64,000 nt of DNA from Bacteroidales bacterium (GCA_024763075.1 JANTGF010000004.1:30853-94852); one strand, 5' to 3'. Shown: positions 50,384 to 59,942, counted from the stretch's first letter. Numbers and translations are program-made. The notes: generated by a model not told the origin, from the sequence alone.

Positions 50384-51997
50384 TTACTCCGAAAGAAACT
50401 GATCCTTGATTTTTCGTTTGACTTTCATTTCTTTTGCCCATTCTTTATATTTTTTCAACATATCTTTTGCAATTTCCGGTTCTTCCTGTGCCAGGTTATG
50501 CAATTCAGCCCGGTCATTTTCAAGATTGTAGAGGGCCCATTCTCCGTTACCCTCTTTTTGTTGTGAAACCAGTTTCCGGTTTTTATGCATTACAGCCATA
50601 TTTCCGTAATGTTCCCAAAAGATATATGCATGTCCCGGTCTGTTTTTTCCTTCAAAGACAGGAAGTAAAGATTTCCCCTGAAGCGGAATAATGGGATTTT
50701 CATTATAAGTTTTCGGATACTGAGCTTTCGCAACGTCAATGATTGTTGCCGTTATATCAAATATGATTCCCCTGTTATTAAGGATTGCCCCCTGATTTTT
50801 GATTTTTTCAGGCCAGTGAACAATAAAAGGGGTTGAAATACCTCCTTCATACACCCACTGTTTATAATACCGGAAAGGAGTGTTGGATGCATTGGCCCAG
50901 CCCCTGCCGTAAGACTGGTAGGAATCTACCGTTCCAGGGTCAATGTCATTCTTCCAGAAGTTGGTTCCGTAAACTCCTGTTTCAGCACATCCTCCGTTAT
51001 CAGAAAGGAACATGATCAGGGTATTCTCATAATTTCCGGTTTCTTTTAGTTTTGCAATTATTTTGCCAATTCCCTGATCCATCCGGTCGATCTGAGCCGC
51101 ATAAACATTCATCTTTTTGGTCATGAGTTCTTTATGTTCTGCATCTGCCCATGCAGGGACTTTGGGGTCACGGGGAGATAGTTGCATGGATTCATCAATA
51201 ATTCCCATTTCTTTCATCCTTTCGTACCGTTCTTCCCTTATTTTATCCCAGCCAACGGAATATCTCCCTTTGTATTTTGCAATATCTTCGGGCAGGGCAT
51301 GGAGTGGCCAGTGGGGTGCCGTATATGCCACATACATGAAAAATGGATGTTCTGCATTTTTTCTGTTCTCGAGGGATTTTACCGCATGTTCTGTAATGGC
51401 ATCCGTCATATAAAAACCTTCTTTGGGAGGTAAATATTCTTCGTTTCCCACGGCAAAATGACGTTTTACGCCCTTAAACTTGGTGCGGGTGATATCAAAA
51501 TAGTTTGCTGCACCGCTGATCAGTCCGTAATATTCATCAAATCCCCTGTCCATTGGCCAATCAGGGTGTTCTTCCCCGACATGCCATTTACCTGTCATGG
51601 AACAGTAATAGCCGGCTTCTTTTAATACTTCTGCGATAGTTACGGTATGTTTGCTTAAGTAACCTTGGTAGGAACCCGGTTCAGAATTACTCTTATCCTT
51701 CACCATTTCTCCCATGCCGGCCTGATGAGGATAAACACCTGTTAACAGGGAAGCACGGGAAGGACAGCATCTTGCCGCATTGTAAAAATGGGTAAAACGG
51801 AGCCCTTCATTTGCCAGTGCATCAATGTTTGGGGTATGAATTTCACTGCCATAGCAACCCAGGTCAGAATAACCCATGTCATCTGCCATAATAAGAAGAA
51901 TGTTGGGTCGCTGATCGATGCTTTTTTCCCTGCATCCTGTATAGATGAGTAAAACGAATAGGAAAATGATAAATAAAGGGAATCTAAAATTTCTCAT
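50384..51997 (-). CDS. Arylsulfatase (S1-type lipoprotein)
   Basis: NILLIMADDMGYSDLGCYGSEIHTPNIDALA, CCPSRASLLTGVYPHQAG, GKWHVGE. Confidence 0.93.
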   Translation of the reverse strand: MRNFRFPLFIIFLFVLLIYTGCREKSIDQRPNILLIMADDMGYSDLGCYGSEIHTPNIDALANEGLRFTHFYNAARCCPSRASLLTGVYPHQAGMGEMVKDKSNSEPGSYQGYLSKHTVTIAEVLKEAGYYCSMTGKWHVGEEHPDWPMDRGFDEYYGLISGAANYFDITRTKFKGVKRHFAVGNEEYLPPKEGFYMTDAITEHAVKSLENRKNAEHPFFMYVAYTAPHWPLHALPEDIAKYKGRYSVGWDKIREERYERMKEMGIIDESMQLSPRDPKVPAWADAEHKELMTKKMNVYAAQIDRMDQGIGKIIAKLKETGNYENTLIMFLSDNGGCAETGVYGTNFWKNDIDPGTVDSYQSYGRGWANASNTPFRYYKQWVYEGGISTPFIVHWPEKIKNQGAILNNRGIIFDITATIIDVAKAQYPKTYNENPIIPLQGKSLLPVFEGKNRPGHAYIFWEHYGNMAVMHKNRKLVSQQKEGNGEWALYNLENDRAELHNLAQEEPEIAKDMLKKYKEWAKEMKVKRKIKDQFLSE

Positions 51998-52002
51998 ATC
52001 AA

Positions 52003-53112
52003 TTATTTCTTAATGAATTTAATGCATTGTGGTAAGGCTATACCCGAAATTTCCTGATTTCCGGATAATATTCCGTTATGTTTGTCAATTTTAAAAGTAA
52101 TGATATTTTCTGAACGTTTATTTGCAACAAGAAGGTAGCTGCCTCCGGGACTGACAAAGAAGTTTCTGGGAACATTTCCACCTGAAGGGAAATAACCGAT
52201 TAACTCCGGTTCACCATCTTTTCCCGTTTTAAAGGCTGTAATGCTATTGTGACCACGATTGGATGCATATAAAAATCTTCCGTCGGGAGTAAGGTGAATA
52301 TCAGCTGATTTATTAAATCCCGTAAATTCTTCAGGTAATAGTTTTTTTGTTTCTATCTCACTCAGTTTTCCGGTCAATTTGCTCCAGTTGTATGCTGTTA
52401 CAGTCGAATTCAACTCATTCAATACATAAATATATTTCCCGTTGGGGTGAAATTCAAAATGTCTCGGACCAGCCCCCGGATGTAATTTTATGCTGGTTGA
52501 ATGGTTCTCATTCAGGAAACCGGTTTCTTCATTAAAGGGATAAACGTAAATCTTATCGGCACCCAGATCGGTAACCAGTACAAATTTATTATCCGGGGAA
52601 GAAAGAATCATATGCGGATGCGCACTTTTTTGACGATCTGTATTGACAGATGATCCTAAATGATGAATTGTCTGATGAATCTTCCCAAGATGCATGTCCG
52701 GATCCACAGGAAATACATTTATTGTTCCTCCCCCGTAGTTTGCAACAAAAACCCATTTTCCGGTGTTATCTGTTGAAACATAACAGGGTCCTCCAGTAAC
52801 AGGCTGAGAATTGATCAGCTTAATTTCGCCGGTCTCCCCGGATACAGTGAAAGCAACTATTTCCCCGTTTCCGACTGAGTATAAATACTTTCCGTTGGGA
52901 GAAGGATTCAGGTAGGAAGAAACTTTAATGCTTTCAGTTTTCCCTGTAAACTTCATGTTTCCCGTTTGTTCATTAAATGAATAAAGGTAGATACCTGCAT
53001 TATCTTTTGGGGAAGCAGATGAGACGTACACACAATACTCCTGAGCATTCATCTTTGCCGCCATAAAAAACAAAGTGGTTGCAAGAATAGCGAAGCATTT
53101 AATTTTAAACAT
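52003..53112 (-). CDS. Lactonase family protein (7-bladed beta-propeller)
   Basis: NPSPNGKYLYSVGN, GPCYVSTDNTGKWVFVANYGGGTINVFPVD, HPGAGPRHFEFHPNGKYIYVLNELNSTVTAY. Confidence 0.88.
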   Translation of the reverse strand: MFKIKCFAILATTLFFMAAKMNAQEYCVYVSSASPKDNAGIYLYSFNEQTGNMKFTGKTESIKVSSYLNPSPNGKYLYSVGNGEIVAFTVSGETGEIKLINSQPVTGGPCYVSTDNTGKWVFVANYGGGTINVFPVDPDMHLGKIHQTIHHLGSSVNTDRQKSAHPHMILSSPDNKFVLVTDLGADKIYVYPFNEETGFLNENHSTSIKLHPGAGPRHFEFHPNGKYIYVLNELNSTVTAYNWSKLTGKLSEIETKKLLPEEFTGFNKSADIHLTPDGRFLYASNRGHNSITAFKTGKDGEPELIGYFPSGGNVPRNFFVSPGGSYLLVANKRSENIITFKIDKHNGILSGNQEISGIALPQCIKFIKK

Positions 53113-53553
53113 CTGAATTTTATTTATTTGTGTCACAAGATTGTTTGGAGAATGGAACATAAATTAAGTAAAATATTTTCAGGGTAATTTCATAAAACAA
53201 AGGTATCGAATAATTCTAATTTTGTACTAAAACTGGATTCAGGTTAATTCAAAAATACCTTAATTATTACTAATATAGATTGTTTTCAGTTATTTTGATA
53301 TCCTTCGTAGATTCAAAGCTAAAGAGATACTGATAGTTTTATTTTTAAAAAATGGGTTATCAAATTCACAAAATAAGATATTTTATATTAATAAAAAATT
53401 ACCCTAATACTATGATAGTAGAGTAGAAACAAATTTTGTTAAATCTCGTAGAACTTCTAATACCCAGTTAAATGAGAAATAATCATGTACTTATTAGATG
53501 CAAGGTGCAGATATATGCATGTTTTTTAAAAAATTATTTTAATACTCCATATT

Positions 53554-54885
53554 ATGAAAGAAGTAGTTAGAATAGTAAGTGTTTTTTCAGTACTTTTAGT
53601 AAGTTCACTTACGTTTGGACAACAAAACCAGGATTATATTCCATGGACGGGAAAAGCAACTGACGGGAATGGTCATTTTCTTATTAATCAAACAATAAAT
53701 GCACAAGTTGCTCTGAAATTTGGTTCCGGAAACTCTGATATACAGTATATTGAAAATCACACAACATCTACAGATTCCAAAGGCTCTTTTAACCTGAAAA
53801 TTGGTGGTGGTAATGTTTTAGTTGGGAATTTTAAAGAACTTCCCTGGGTTTCAAAAAGATCATTTGCTGAAATTACAGTTAATGGAAACCGTATCGGAAT
53901 TTTTGAAATACATAAGAACAGAAATTTCGATAAATTTAAGAATCCTAATATAAATAATGATGTAAAACCTGGTTATAAAGGAGCACAGCTTAAAACAAAT
54001 ATTACTCCTTTATTCAGTATTAAACTGGGAAATGATGTTATTAATGCTGGTGAGGGGATCCTTTTTTTTGGGAAAAACCACAATTATACAATTAATACAA
54101 AGGATAAAGTAACACTTACAGCCGGAGAGGGACTTGAAGTAACTGGCGCCTATCCTAATTACAGAATTGAAATAAAAAAACATTACATTGGAGAACACTA
54201 TTTAGGTGGTATAATATTTTGGCTCGATGAGTCAAAACAACATGGTTTAATCGCAAAAGAATATAATGAACATGAAAAATACTCTTTTAATTATCTACGG
54301 GGTACCTGGGCTACTTTCCCATGGGAACCTTCGACTTCTATGCAACAATATTATACTTTAAAATTTGATGACCCGGGACTTAAGAAAGTGAATGCATTGG
54401 GCACACAAATTGGTTCGGGCGAATATAATACAAATATAATGGTTTCTCACGATGAATTTAATAATAAGATACATGACATAGGAGAACCCAGTTCCATCCC
54501 GGAGATACTAATTTCTAAGAATTATTTTGGTCAGTGGTATTTACCGAGTAGTAATGAATTATACTTAATATATAAACAAAGGATTGTTTTAAAGGATATT
54601 ATTCAAATTAAGAGCGAAAATCATATTTTTTGGAGTTCAACAGAAGGAGAGGATATTTGGGCTTCTCACGGGGATGGACCCAAAGGAGAGGATCTAAAAT
54701 CCGGTGAAAAATTAAAGGTAAAATTCCCAAACCCGGTATTGCTAAAACAAAAGATATTTAAAGTTGGCCCTGAAGAAATTTATACCGGAAGACCAGGAGC
54801 ATTAGCTATTGATTTTTTTACCGGGGAAACCCTGAATATTGCAAAGTATTATACATATCCTTTTGTTTTAATACGTAATTTTTAA
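53554..54885 (+). CDS. Secreted protein with DUF1566/Lcl-like C-terminal domain
   Basis: Signal peptide; C-terminal GGIIFWLDESKQHGLIA ... WYLPSSNELYLIYKQR ... FWSSTE. Confidence 0.65.
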   Translation: MKEVVRIVSVFSVLLVSSLTFGQQNQDYIPWTGKATDGNGHFLINQTINAQVALKFGSGNSDIQYIENHTTSTDSKGSFNLKIGGGNVLVGNFKELPWVSKRSFAEITVNGNRIGIFEIHKNRNFDKFKNPNINNDVKPGYKGAQLKTNITPLFSIKLGNDVINAGEGILFFGKNHNYTINTKDKVTLTAGEGLEVTGAYPNYRIEIKKHYIGEHYLGGIIFWLDESKQHGLIAKEYNEHEKYSFNYLRGTWATFPWEPSTSMQQYYTLKFDDPGLKKVNALGTQIGSGEYNTNIMVSHDEFNNKIHDIGEPSSIPEILISKNYFGQWYLPSSNELYLIYKQRIVLKDIIQIKSENHIFWSSTEGEDIWASHGDGPKGEDLKSGEKLKVKFPNPVLLKQKIFKVGPEEIYTGRPGALAIDFFTGETLNIAKYYTYPFVLIRNF

Positions 54886-54891
54886 TTTATT

Positions 54892-55032
54892 ATGATAGTT
54901 AAACAAACTAACCCAACTTATAAAATCGAATTGGAACCGGACATAGATTCTCTGCAGAAATACAACCCAAATCACAAAATGAAGTACAAGAGAAAATTAA
55001 TAAGGGGTCACGGAATGGGTAAAAAGAAATAA
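54892..55032 (+). CDS. 46-aa basic small ORF downstream of the DUF1566-like gene
   Basis: MIVKQTNPTYKIELEPDIDSLQKYNPNHKMKYKRKLIRGHGMGKKK; starts 6 nt after the previous stop; not in the ORF track. Confidence 0.45.
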   Translation: MIVKQTNPTYKIELEPDIDSLQKYNPNHKMKYKRKLIRGHGMGKKK

Positions 55033-55121
55033 TTAAATTATATTTCACTTGAAAAAACAATGATGACCTCCGGAGAATTTCTGAAAACCTTGTTATTAGC
55101 TTGAGTCAAGTCATGTGTAAG

Positions 55122-55256
55122 TTGTCATTTCTCTCCGTCTATTGATGGAGAGAAATCTGCTTCAATTTAAAGATTTCTCAGTCATATTTCCCTGCTTGCA
55201 TCGCTTTCGAATAGCCATGGCAGAGCGTGGCCAGCAGGCATGCTTAGAAATGACAA
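55122..55256. mobile_element. 135-bp MITE/REP-like palindromic element
   Basis: Perfect 11-bp terminal inverted repeats TTGTCATTTCT / AGAAATGACAA; internal CTCTCC...GGAGAG and AGAAATC...GATTTCT. Confidence 0.65.
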
Positions 55257-55294
55257 ATAGTAGTACCATAATATATTTTACTTGATACCAGGGA

Positions 55295-55411
55295 GGCAGA
55301 ATTATTCACATTCCTCCTGCTGTCGGAATGCTCATGATCCTGGAGTGGGAGTAGATTCAAAACAAAAAAGCCTGTTTCGCTGCGCTCACCTTGGGCTTTT
55401 TCCATTTTCCC
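55295..55411 (+). repeat. 117-bp direct repeat, copy 1
   Basis: GGCAGAATTATTCACATTCC ... CTTGGGCTTTTTCCATTTTCCC; nearly identical to 55473-55589. Confidence 0.85.
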
Positions 55412-55472
55412 TTCTTCAGATAACATGGGTTTGATGGATAAATTCGATAAATAGGATTGTTTTTTTACAGTT

Positions 55473-55589
55473 GGCAGGATTATTCGCATTCCTCCTATCG
55501 TCGGAATGCTCATGATCCTGGAGTGGGAGTAGATTCAAAACAAAAAAGCCTGTTTCGCTGCGCTCATCTTGGGCTTTTTCCATTTTCCC
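55473..55589 (+). repeat. 117-bp direct repeat, copy 2
   Basis: GGCAGGATTATTCGCATTCC ... CTTGGGCTTTTTCCATTTTCCC. Confidence 0.85.
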
Positions 55590-55622
55590 GTTTTCAAGCA
55601 AGCTTGATCCGGTCAAAATGGA

Positions 55623-55653
55623 AAAAGCCCGGCACTTTGTGCCAGGCTTTTTT
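55623..55653. terminator. Bidirectional terminator next to tRNA-Pro
   Basis: AAAAAGCCcGGCAC TTT GTGCCaGGCTTTTT. Confidence 0.8.
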
Positions 55654-55659
55654 GTTTTG

Positions 55660-55734
55660 TCGGGGTAGCAGGATTCGAACCTGCGACCCCCTGCTCCCAA
55701 AGCAGGTGCGCTAACCGGACTGCGCTATACCCCG
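55660..55734 (-). tRNA. tRNA-Pro (anticodon TGG)
   Basis: Reverse complement CGGGGTATAGCGCAGTCCGGTTAGCGCACCTGCTTTGGGAGCAGGGGGTCGCAGGTTCGAATCCTGCTACCCCGA folds as a cloverleaf. Confidence 0.95.
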
Positions 55735-55742
55735 AAAAATAA

Positions 55743-55876
55743 GAACCTGCGACCTCCTGCTCCCAAAGCAGGTGCGCTAATCCCGAAAAAACACAAATTT
55801 TCAATTTGTTATTTTTTCGAGGATCCTCGGTTTTGTTCCAAATTATAAATTTGGACAGAACCGGGACCGGACTGCG
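55743..55876 (-). pseudogene. tRNA-Pro relic split by an 86-bp insert
   Basis: 55743-55780 matches the intact tRNA-Pro at 37/38 bases; continuation CCGGACTGCG at 55867-55876; insert at 55781-55866. Confidence 0.75.
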
Positions 55877-56087
55877 TTCCCTGTAATATTTTTTGGGAGT
55901 GCAAATGTAGAAATTATATTGTAATTAACAAAAGATCGATTAATTATGTTTATCGGGTTGAGGATTACTTTTAGTGATCCATTAAGGATGGCCTTGCAAA
56001 CCCAAATATACTTTATCAAGGTTTCTTTGTTTTTATATCCGGTCCCTTATGAAAATAAATTTTCAACGCTCTCTCCCATAAAAACAA

Positions 56088-56110
56088 AACACCACGCGAT
56101 GCGTGGTGTT
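56088..56110 (-). terminator. Terminator downstream of tRNA-Ser
   Basis: AACACCACGC GAT GCGTGGTGTT, with a minus-strand T-rich continuation. Confidence 0.75.
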
Positions 56111-56121
56111 GTTTGGGTTTT

Positions 56122-56209
<88 letters not shown>

Positions 56210-56350
56210 AATAGGATTATGTATTATAAAATAGAATTTCAAATATGTTTAAGAACGAGATTTGCAGTATTACTTTTTCTGTAAATTAAAGCGGGGCAAA
56301 AATATAAAATTCAGGAACAAACTCAAAACATCAATCGCTATTTATTAAAA

Positions 56351-56378
56351 GAAAATGCCGGAAACTTCCGGCATTTTC
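56351..56378 (-). terminator. Terminator after floA
   Basis: GAAAATGCCGGAA AC TTCCGGCATTTTC. Confidence 0.8.
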
Positions 56379-56397
56379 ATCAAACAGAACTTATTTC

Positions 56398-57375
56398 TTA
56401 TTTTTTGTCCTCCGGGCCCGACTTGGAAATAGAATCTCTCATTGAAGTGTCAGATTCGATATTTTTCATTTTCAGATAATCCATGATGCCAAGGTTTCCT
56501 GCCCGGAATGCATCAGCCATAGCAAGTGGTACCTGTACTTCTGCTTCAATAACTTTTGCTCTAGCTTCCTGTGCTTTTGCTTTCATTTCCTGCTCAAGGG
56601 CAACTGCCATTGCTCTACGTTCTTCTGCTTTTGCCTGAGCGATATTTTTATCGGCATTGGCCTGATCCATCTGAAGTACCGCACCAATGTTTTTCCCAAT
56701 GTCAATATCTGCAATATCTATGGAGAGGATTTCAAATGCAGTTCCTGAATCCAGCCCTTTTCCCAAAACAGTCTTGGATATGGAATCAGGGTTCTCAAGT
56801 ACAGCCTTATGGGAATGGGAAGACCCGATGGAAGAAACAATGCCTTCACCCACTCTTGCTAAAACGGTTTCTTCACCGGCACCACCAACAAGTTGCTGTA
56901 TATTTGCACGTACTGTTACCCTTGCTTTGGCAATGAGCTGGATACCATCCTTGGCTACTGCTGTAACACTCGGAGTATCAATAATTTTTGGTACAACTGA
57001 CATCTGAACGGCATCCAGTACATCCCTTCCGGCCAGGTCTATTGCTGTAGCCATCCGGAAAGACAAGTCCATGTTTGCTTTTGCCGCAGATACCAGTGCA
57101 TGAACCACCTGCTGTACATGACCTCCGGCCAGATAGTGTGCTTCCAGGTCATCCCGGACAAGGTGTACACCTGCTTTCGTTCCTTCAATCATAGCATTCA
57201 CAATGATGCTGGGAGGTACTTTTCTCCATCTCATGAAAACAAGCTGAAGAAGCGATATCCGTACTCCGGATACCAGAGCCCTGAACCATAGTCCAACCGG
57301 GATAAAGTAAAATATGATCCATAAGAAAATAAGGACCACTACAATTATTACAATGTAAATTCCTGTTCCTGCCAT
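56398..57375 (-). CDS. floA: Flotillin-like protein FloA
   Basis: [49 protein letters not shown]. Confidence 0.93.
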   Translation of the reverse strand: MAGTGIYIVIIVVVLIFLWIIFYFIPVGLWFRALVSGVRISLLQLVFMRWRKVPPSIIVNAMIEGTKAGVHLVRDDLEAHYLAGGHVQQVVHALVSAAKANMDLSFRMATAIDLAGRDVLDAVQMSVVPKIIDTPSVTAVAKDGIQLIAKARVTVRANIQQLVGGAGEETVLARVGEGIVSSIGSSHSHKAVLENPDSISKTVLGKGLDSGTAFEILSIDIADIDIGKNIGAVLQMDQANADKNIAQAKAEERRAMAVALEQEMKAKAQEARAKVIEAEVQVPLAMADAFRAGNLGIMDYLKMKNIESDTSMRDSISKSGPEDKK

Positions 57376-57381
57376 TTTGTA

Positions 57382-57864
57382 TTATTTATTTGGTTCAACA
57401 ATTATTTTTTTTCCTGCAATTTTAGTGATAACAATATCTGTGCCTTCATCAATAAGCATGTTTAAGGCTTGTGCTTCATAATACTGCCCGTTTATCATGA
57501 CTTTTCCTATTGGATTCAGTCTGGTGATGCTTATGCCGGTATCACCAATATTTAACTTTCCCCCTTTTTCTTCAATGCTGTTTACTTTACCTTCAATTTT
57601 TGTATTTAGCATTACTTTCTTCCAGGTTTTTGATTTAAGGACCAACACCAGCGTAATTACAGAAAGGACTACAGTGGAAGCTAAAATAATATTTCCAATG
57701 GTTACTCCATGGTAGGTGTAACCCAGAATTACCCCACCAATCATTAAAACAGCCCCCACAATTCCTGCAATACCAACCCCCGGAATAAGTAGGAATTCGA
57801 TTATAAATAACAAAATTCCAAGTAAAATAAGTATAATAATTAAGGTAACAGACATTTGTTTCAA
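57382..57864 (-). CDS. NfeD family protein
   Basis: TM-rich N-terminus and C-terminal OB-like domain (GDTGISITRLNPIGKVMINGQYYEAQA), adjacent to floA. Confidence 0.85.
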   Translation of the reverse strand: MKQMSVTLIIILILLGILLFIIEFLLIPGVGIAGIVGAVLMIGGVILGYTYHGVTIGNIILASTVVLSVITLVLVLKSKTWKKVMLNTKIEGKVNSIEEKGGKLNIGDTGISITRLNPIGKVMINGQYYEAQALNMLIDEGTDIVITKIAGKKIIVEPNK

Positions 57865-57872
57865 ATATTAGT

Positions 57873-58142
57873 TTAGTCGATGGTTACTTCCAGCTCCCGT
57901 TTTATCAGCCTGTCTTTCATTTGTTTCAAGATGGGAAAAGGACCCTCTTTTACAGCACATTTACCTTTGAAGTGAATGAGCATGGTACATTGTTCTGCCT
58001 GTACTGTTGTATGATTACAAACATCAACAAGCGCATCTATTACATAATCAAAAGTATGGATATCATCATTATGAAGTATCAGAAATTTCTTTTCGTCACT
58101 TCTCAGTAAATATTTTTCGCTTAATTCAGACTTTTCTTTCAT
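57873..58142 (-). CDS. clpS: ATP-dependent Clp protease adaptor ClpS
   Basis: FLILHNDDIHTFDYVIDALVDVCNHTTVQAEQCTMLIHFKGKCAVKEGP. Confidence 0.88.
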   Translation of the reverse strand: MKEKSELSEKYLLRSDEKKFLILHNDDIHTFDYVIDALVDVCNHTTVQAEQCTMLIHFKGKCAVKEGPFPILKQMKDRLIKRELEVTID

Positions 58143-58151
58143 TTTTTGTTA

Positions 58152-59942
58152 CTATTTCCTGCTTAATACCCGAATCGCTTCGTCCAACGGGATTTTTTGA
58201 TTTCCGCTTAGTGCAATAACGTATGCACCTTCAAGTCCGTTTTCAATCAGCCTGTTTTTTAAAGCAACGGTCTTTTCAAAGTTATAAAATTTTCCAATTG
58301 AATAAACATATAAGCCATTTTTATTCTGAAAAAATGTTACAGGTTCATTTTCAGAGTGTAAGCGGATCTGACTCATCCTTTTTTCAGGTACCTTATTGTG
58401 AAATGCACCAATCTGTACAGCTAAAAAAACATTCTTATACATATCAGTTGGTTGTTTTTTTACCAGAGGAACCGATACTTCATTAACCTTACGGTAATTT
58501 TTCTCCTCAACTGTTTCATTTTCCAGTTTGCGGGCTTCTTTTACAGATATTTTTTTCTGATCAAGGTAGGAAATAATAAATGCATCTTTAAATCCGAGTT
58601 TATGAACTGTGTCAACTGCCGGTAAAGCATCCTGATATGATGAAAATATCCCTGCAAAAAACCGGAGGTTCTGAGAGGAAGGAATAGTTTCTGCACTTAT
58701 GGGCCGGATGCCTTTGAAAAATGATTTGGAAGGGATCTTCTGGTAAACTCCGATCTGGATTTTGTAAATTACACCCGAGGGTAAGGGTTTATCAACCGGG
58801 ATGGTATAATTACCTGTATTTTCAGAAGTGGTAACCATAAACTGATTCGTTTGCACCGGTGTATTTGTTTGGGGCGTTTGTTTTTCCTCCCGGACGATGG
58901 AGACAACGGGCTTTTTATCCATCTGTGATGGGCCGGATGATGCTGAATTTATTACAGAGAAGATTCCGGAATAGGTGCCAATGGCTTTCTTTTGTGTTTC
59001 AACTGCCAGCAAGGCATATGTGTTGGATTCACCTAATAGATCGAATTGCTTTTCTTTGTTTGCAGTGCTTTCAGCTTCTTTTAAAAGTTCAAAGGATTTT
59101 TTATAGCTTCGGGCTGCATTGTTTTTGTAATTAAGGATTATTTTCTGATTTCCCTTTTTAGTATCCAGCGTAATCCGGTTAATAATACCGGAGTTTATCT
59201 TATACTTGCCTGTATATACTTTTTGAAAACTGAGGAATGCTTTGTTCTCCATGTTTCTGATCTTCAGATTCAGGTTTTCGATCTGACTTTTTAATGTTTC
59301 ATTCTCTCCCCGGTCCTGGGAAGTATTGGTTAAAATTTCCAACTGGTTTTTCTCTTTTTTCAGCATCGCGATTTCCTGCATCATGCTATTTCCATCCGAA
59401 TAAAAAGGTTCTAGAGAATACAGTTCTTTCCATTCTGCTGGTGTTAAAATTGAACTAACAGCAGGGAGTTTGTAAAAAGCATCGCTGTAAACCGAAATCT
59501 CCGCCAGTCTTTCCTGTTGATCCGTCAGATCAATATTGTTTTTTAATGCTCTGGTTTTTTCAAAATATTGATCTGCATATTTCTGATATTCAGTCTGTTG
59601 TTGTTCAAGATTTAATATTTTTTTTTCCAGTAATGCTTTTTCTTCAGTATTGGTTTCAGTCGATAGTTCATTTCTTAAGATTCTGATAATTTTCAGGGTT
59701 GAGTCCGCGCGGTTCTGATAAAATTTAGCCTTTTCATAGATTTGATGATATTCATCCTTTTTATTTTTGTCTGATTTTTGCGGGTTTGTCTGTGCGGTTG
59801 TGTATCCTGAAAAAAGAAAGAGGAAAATAATAATTTCGATGAACAGGAACTTTATATGGCTGAAACGAAGGATGCATTTTCCTGCAGGATAAAGACATTG
59901 ATAAGCAGGGATATTTTTTACGTAATGATTATGAAAAACCAT
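58152..59942 (-). CDS. Coiled-coil secreted protein with two C-terminal SPOR-like repeats
   Basis: YKIQIGVYQK ... FFAGIFSSYQDA and AVQIGAFHNK ... YSIGKFYNFEKTVALKNRL. Confidence 0.72.
   Translation of the reverse strand: MVFHNHYVKNIPAYQCLYPAGKCILRFSHIKFLFIEIIIFLFLFSGYTTAQTNPQKSDKNKKDEYHQIYEKAKFYQNRADSTLKIIRILRNELSTETNTEEKALLEKKILNLEQQQTEYQKYADQYFEKTRALKNNIDLTDQQERLAEISVYSDAFYKLPAVSSILTPAEWKELYSLEPFYSDGNSMMQEIAMLKKEKNQLEILTNTSQDRGENETLKSQIENLNLKIRNMENKAFLSFQKVYTGKYKINSGIINRITLDTKKGNQKIILNYKNNAARSYKKSFELLKEAESTANKEKQFDLLGESNTYALLAVETQKKAIGTYSGIFSVINSASSGPSQMDKKPVVSIVREEKQTPQTNTPVQTNQFMVTTSENTGNYTIPVDKPLPSGVIYKIQIGVYQKIPSKSFFKGIRPISAETIPSSQNLRFFAGIFSSYQDALPAVDTVHKLGFKDAFIISYLDQKKISVKEARKLENETVEEKNYRKVNEVSVPLVKKQPTDMYKNVFLAVQIGAFHNKVPEKRMSQIRLHSENEPVTFFQNKNGLYVYSIGKFYNFEKTVALKNRLIENGLEGAYVIALSGNQKIPLDEAIRVLSRK

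Noticed and set aside
53160-53553. AT-rich intergenic region considered as an ncRNA or origin-like region
   Set aside because: No clear hairpins, iterons or DnaA-box clusters recognised; insufficient support.
55244-55804. Short minus-strand ORFs such as MEKAQGERSETGFFVLNLLPLQDHEHSD and MKICVFSGLAHLLWEQEVAGS
   Set aside because: They translate the duplicated repeat, the terminator hairpins and tRNA-Pro itself; not real proteins.
57873-58142. ClpS gene without an adjacent clpA considered unusual
   Set aside because: In this phylum clpS is often unlinked to clp protease genes; no strong evidence of novelty.
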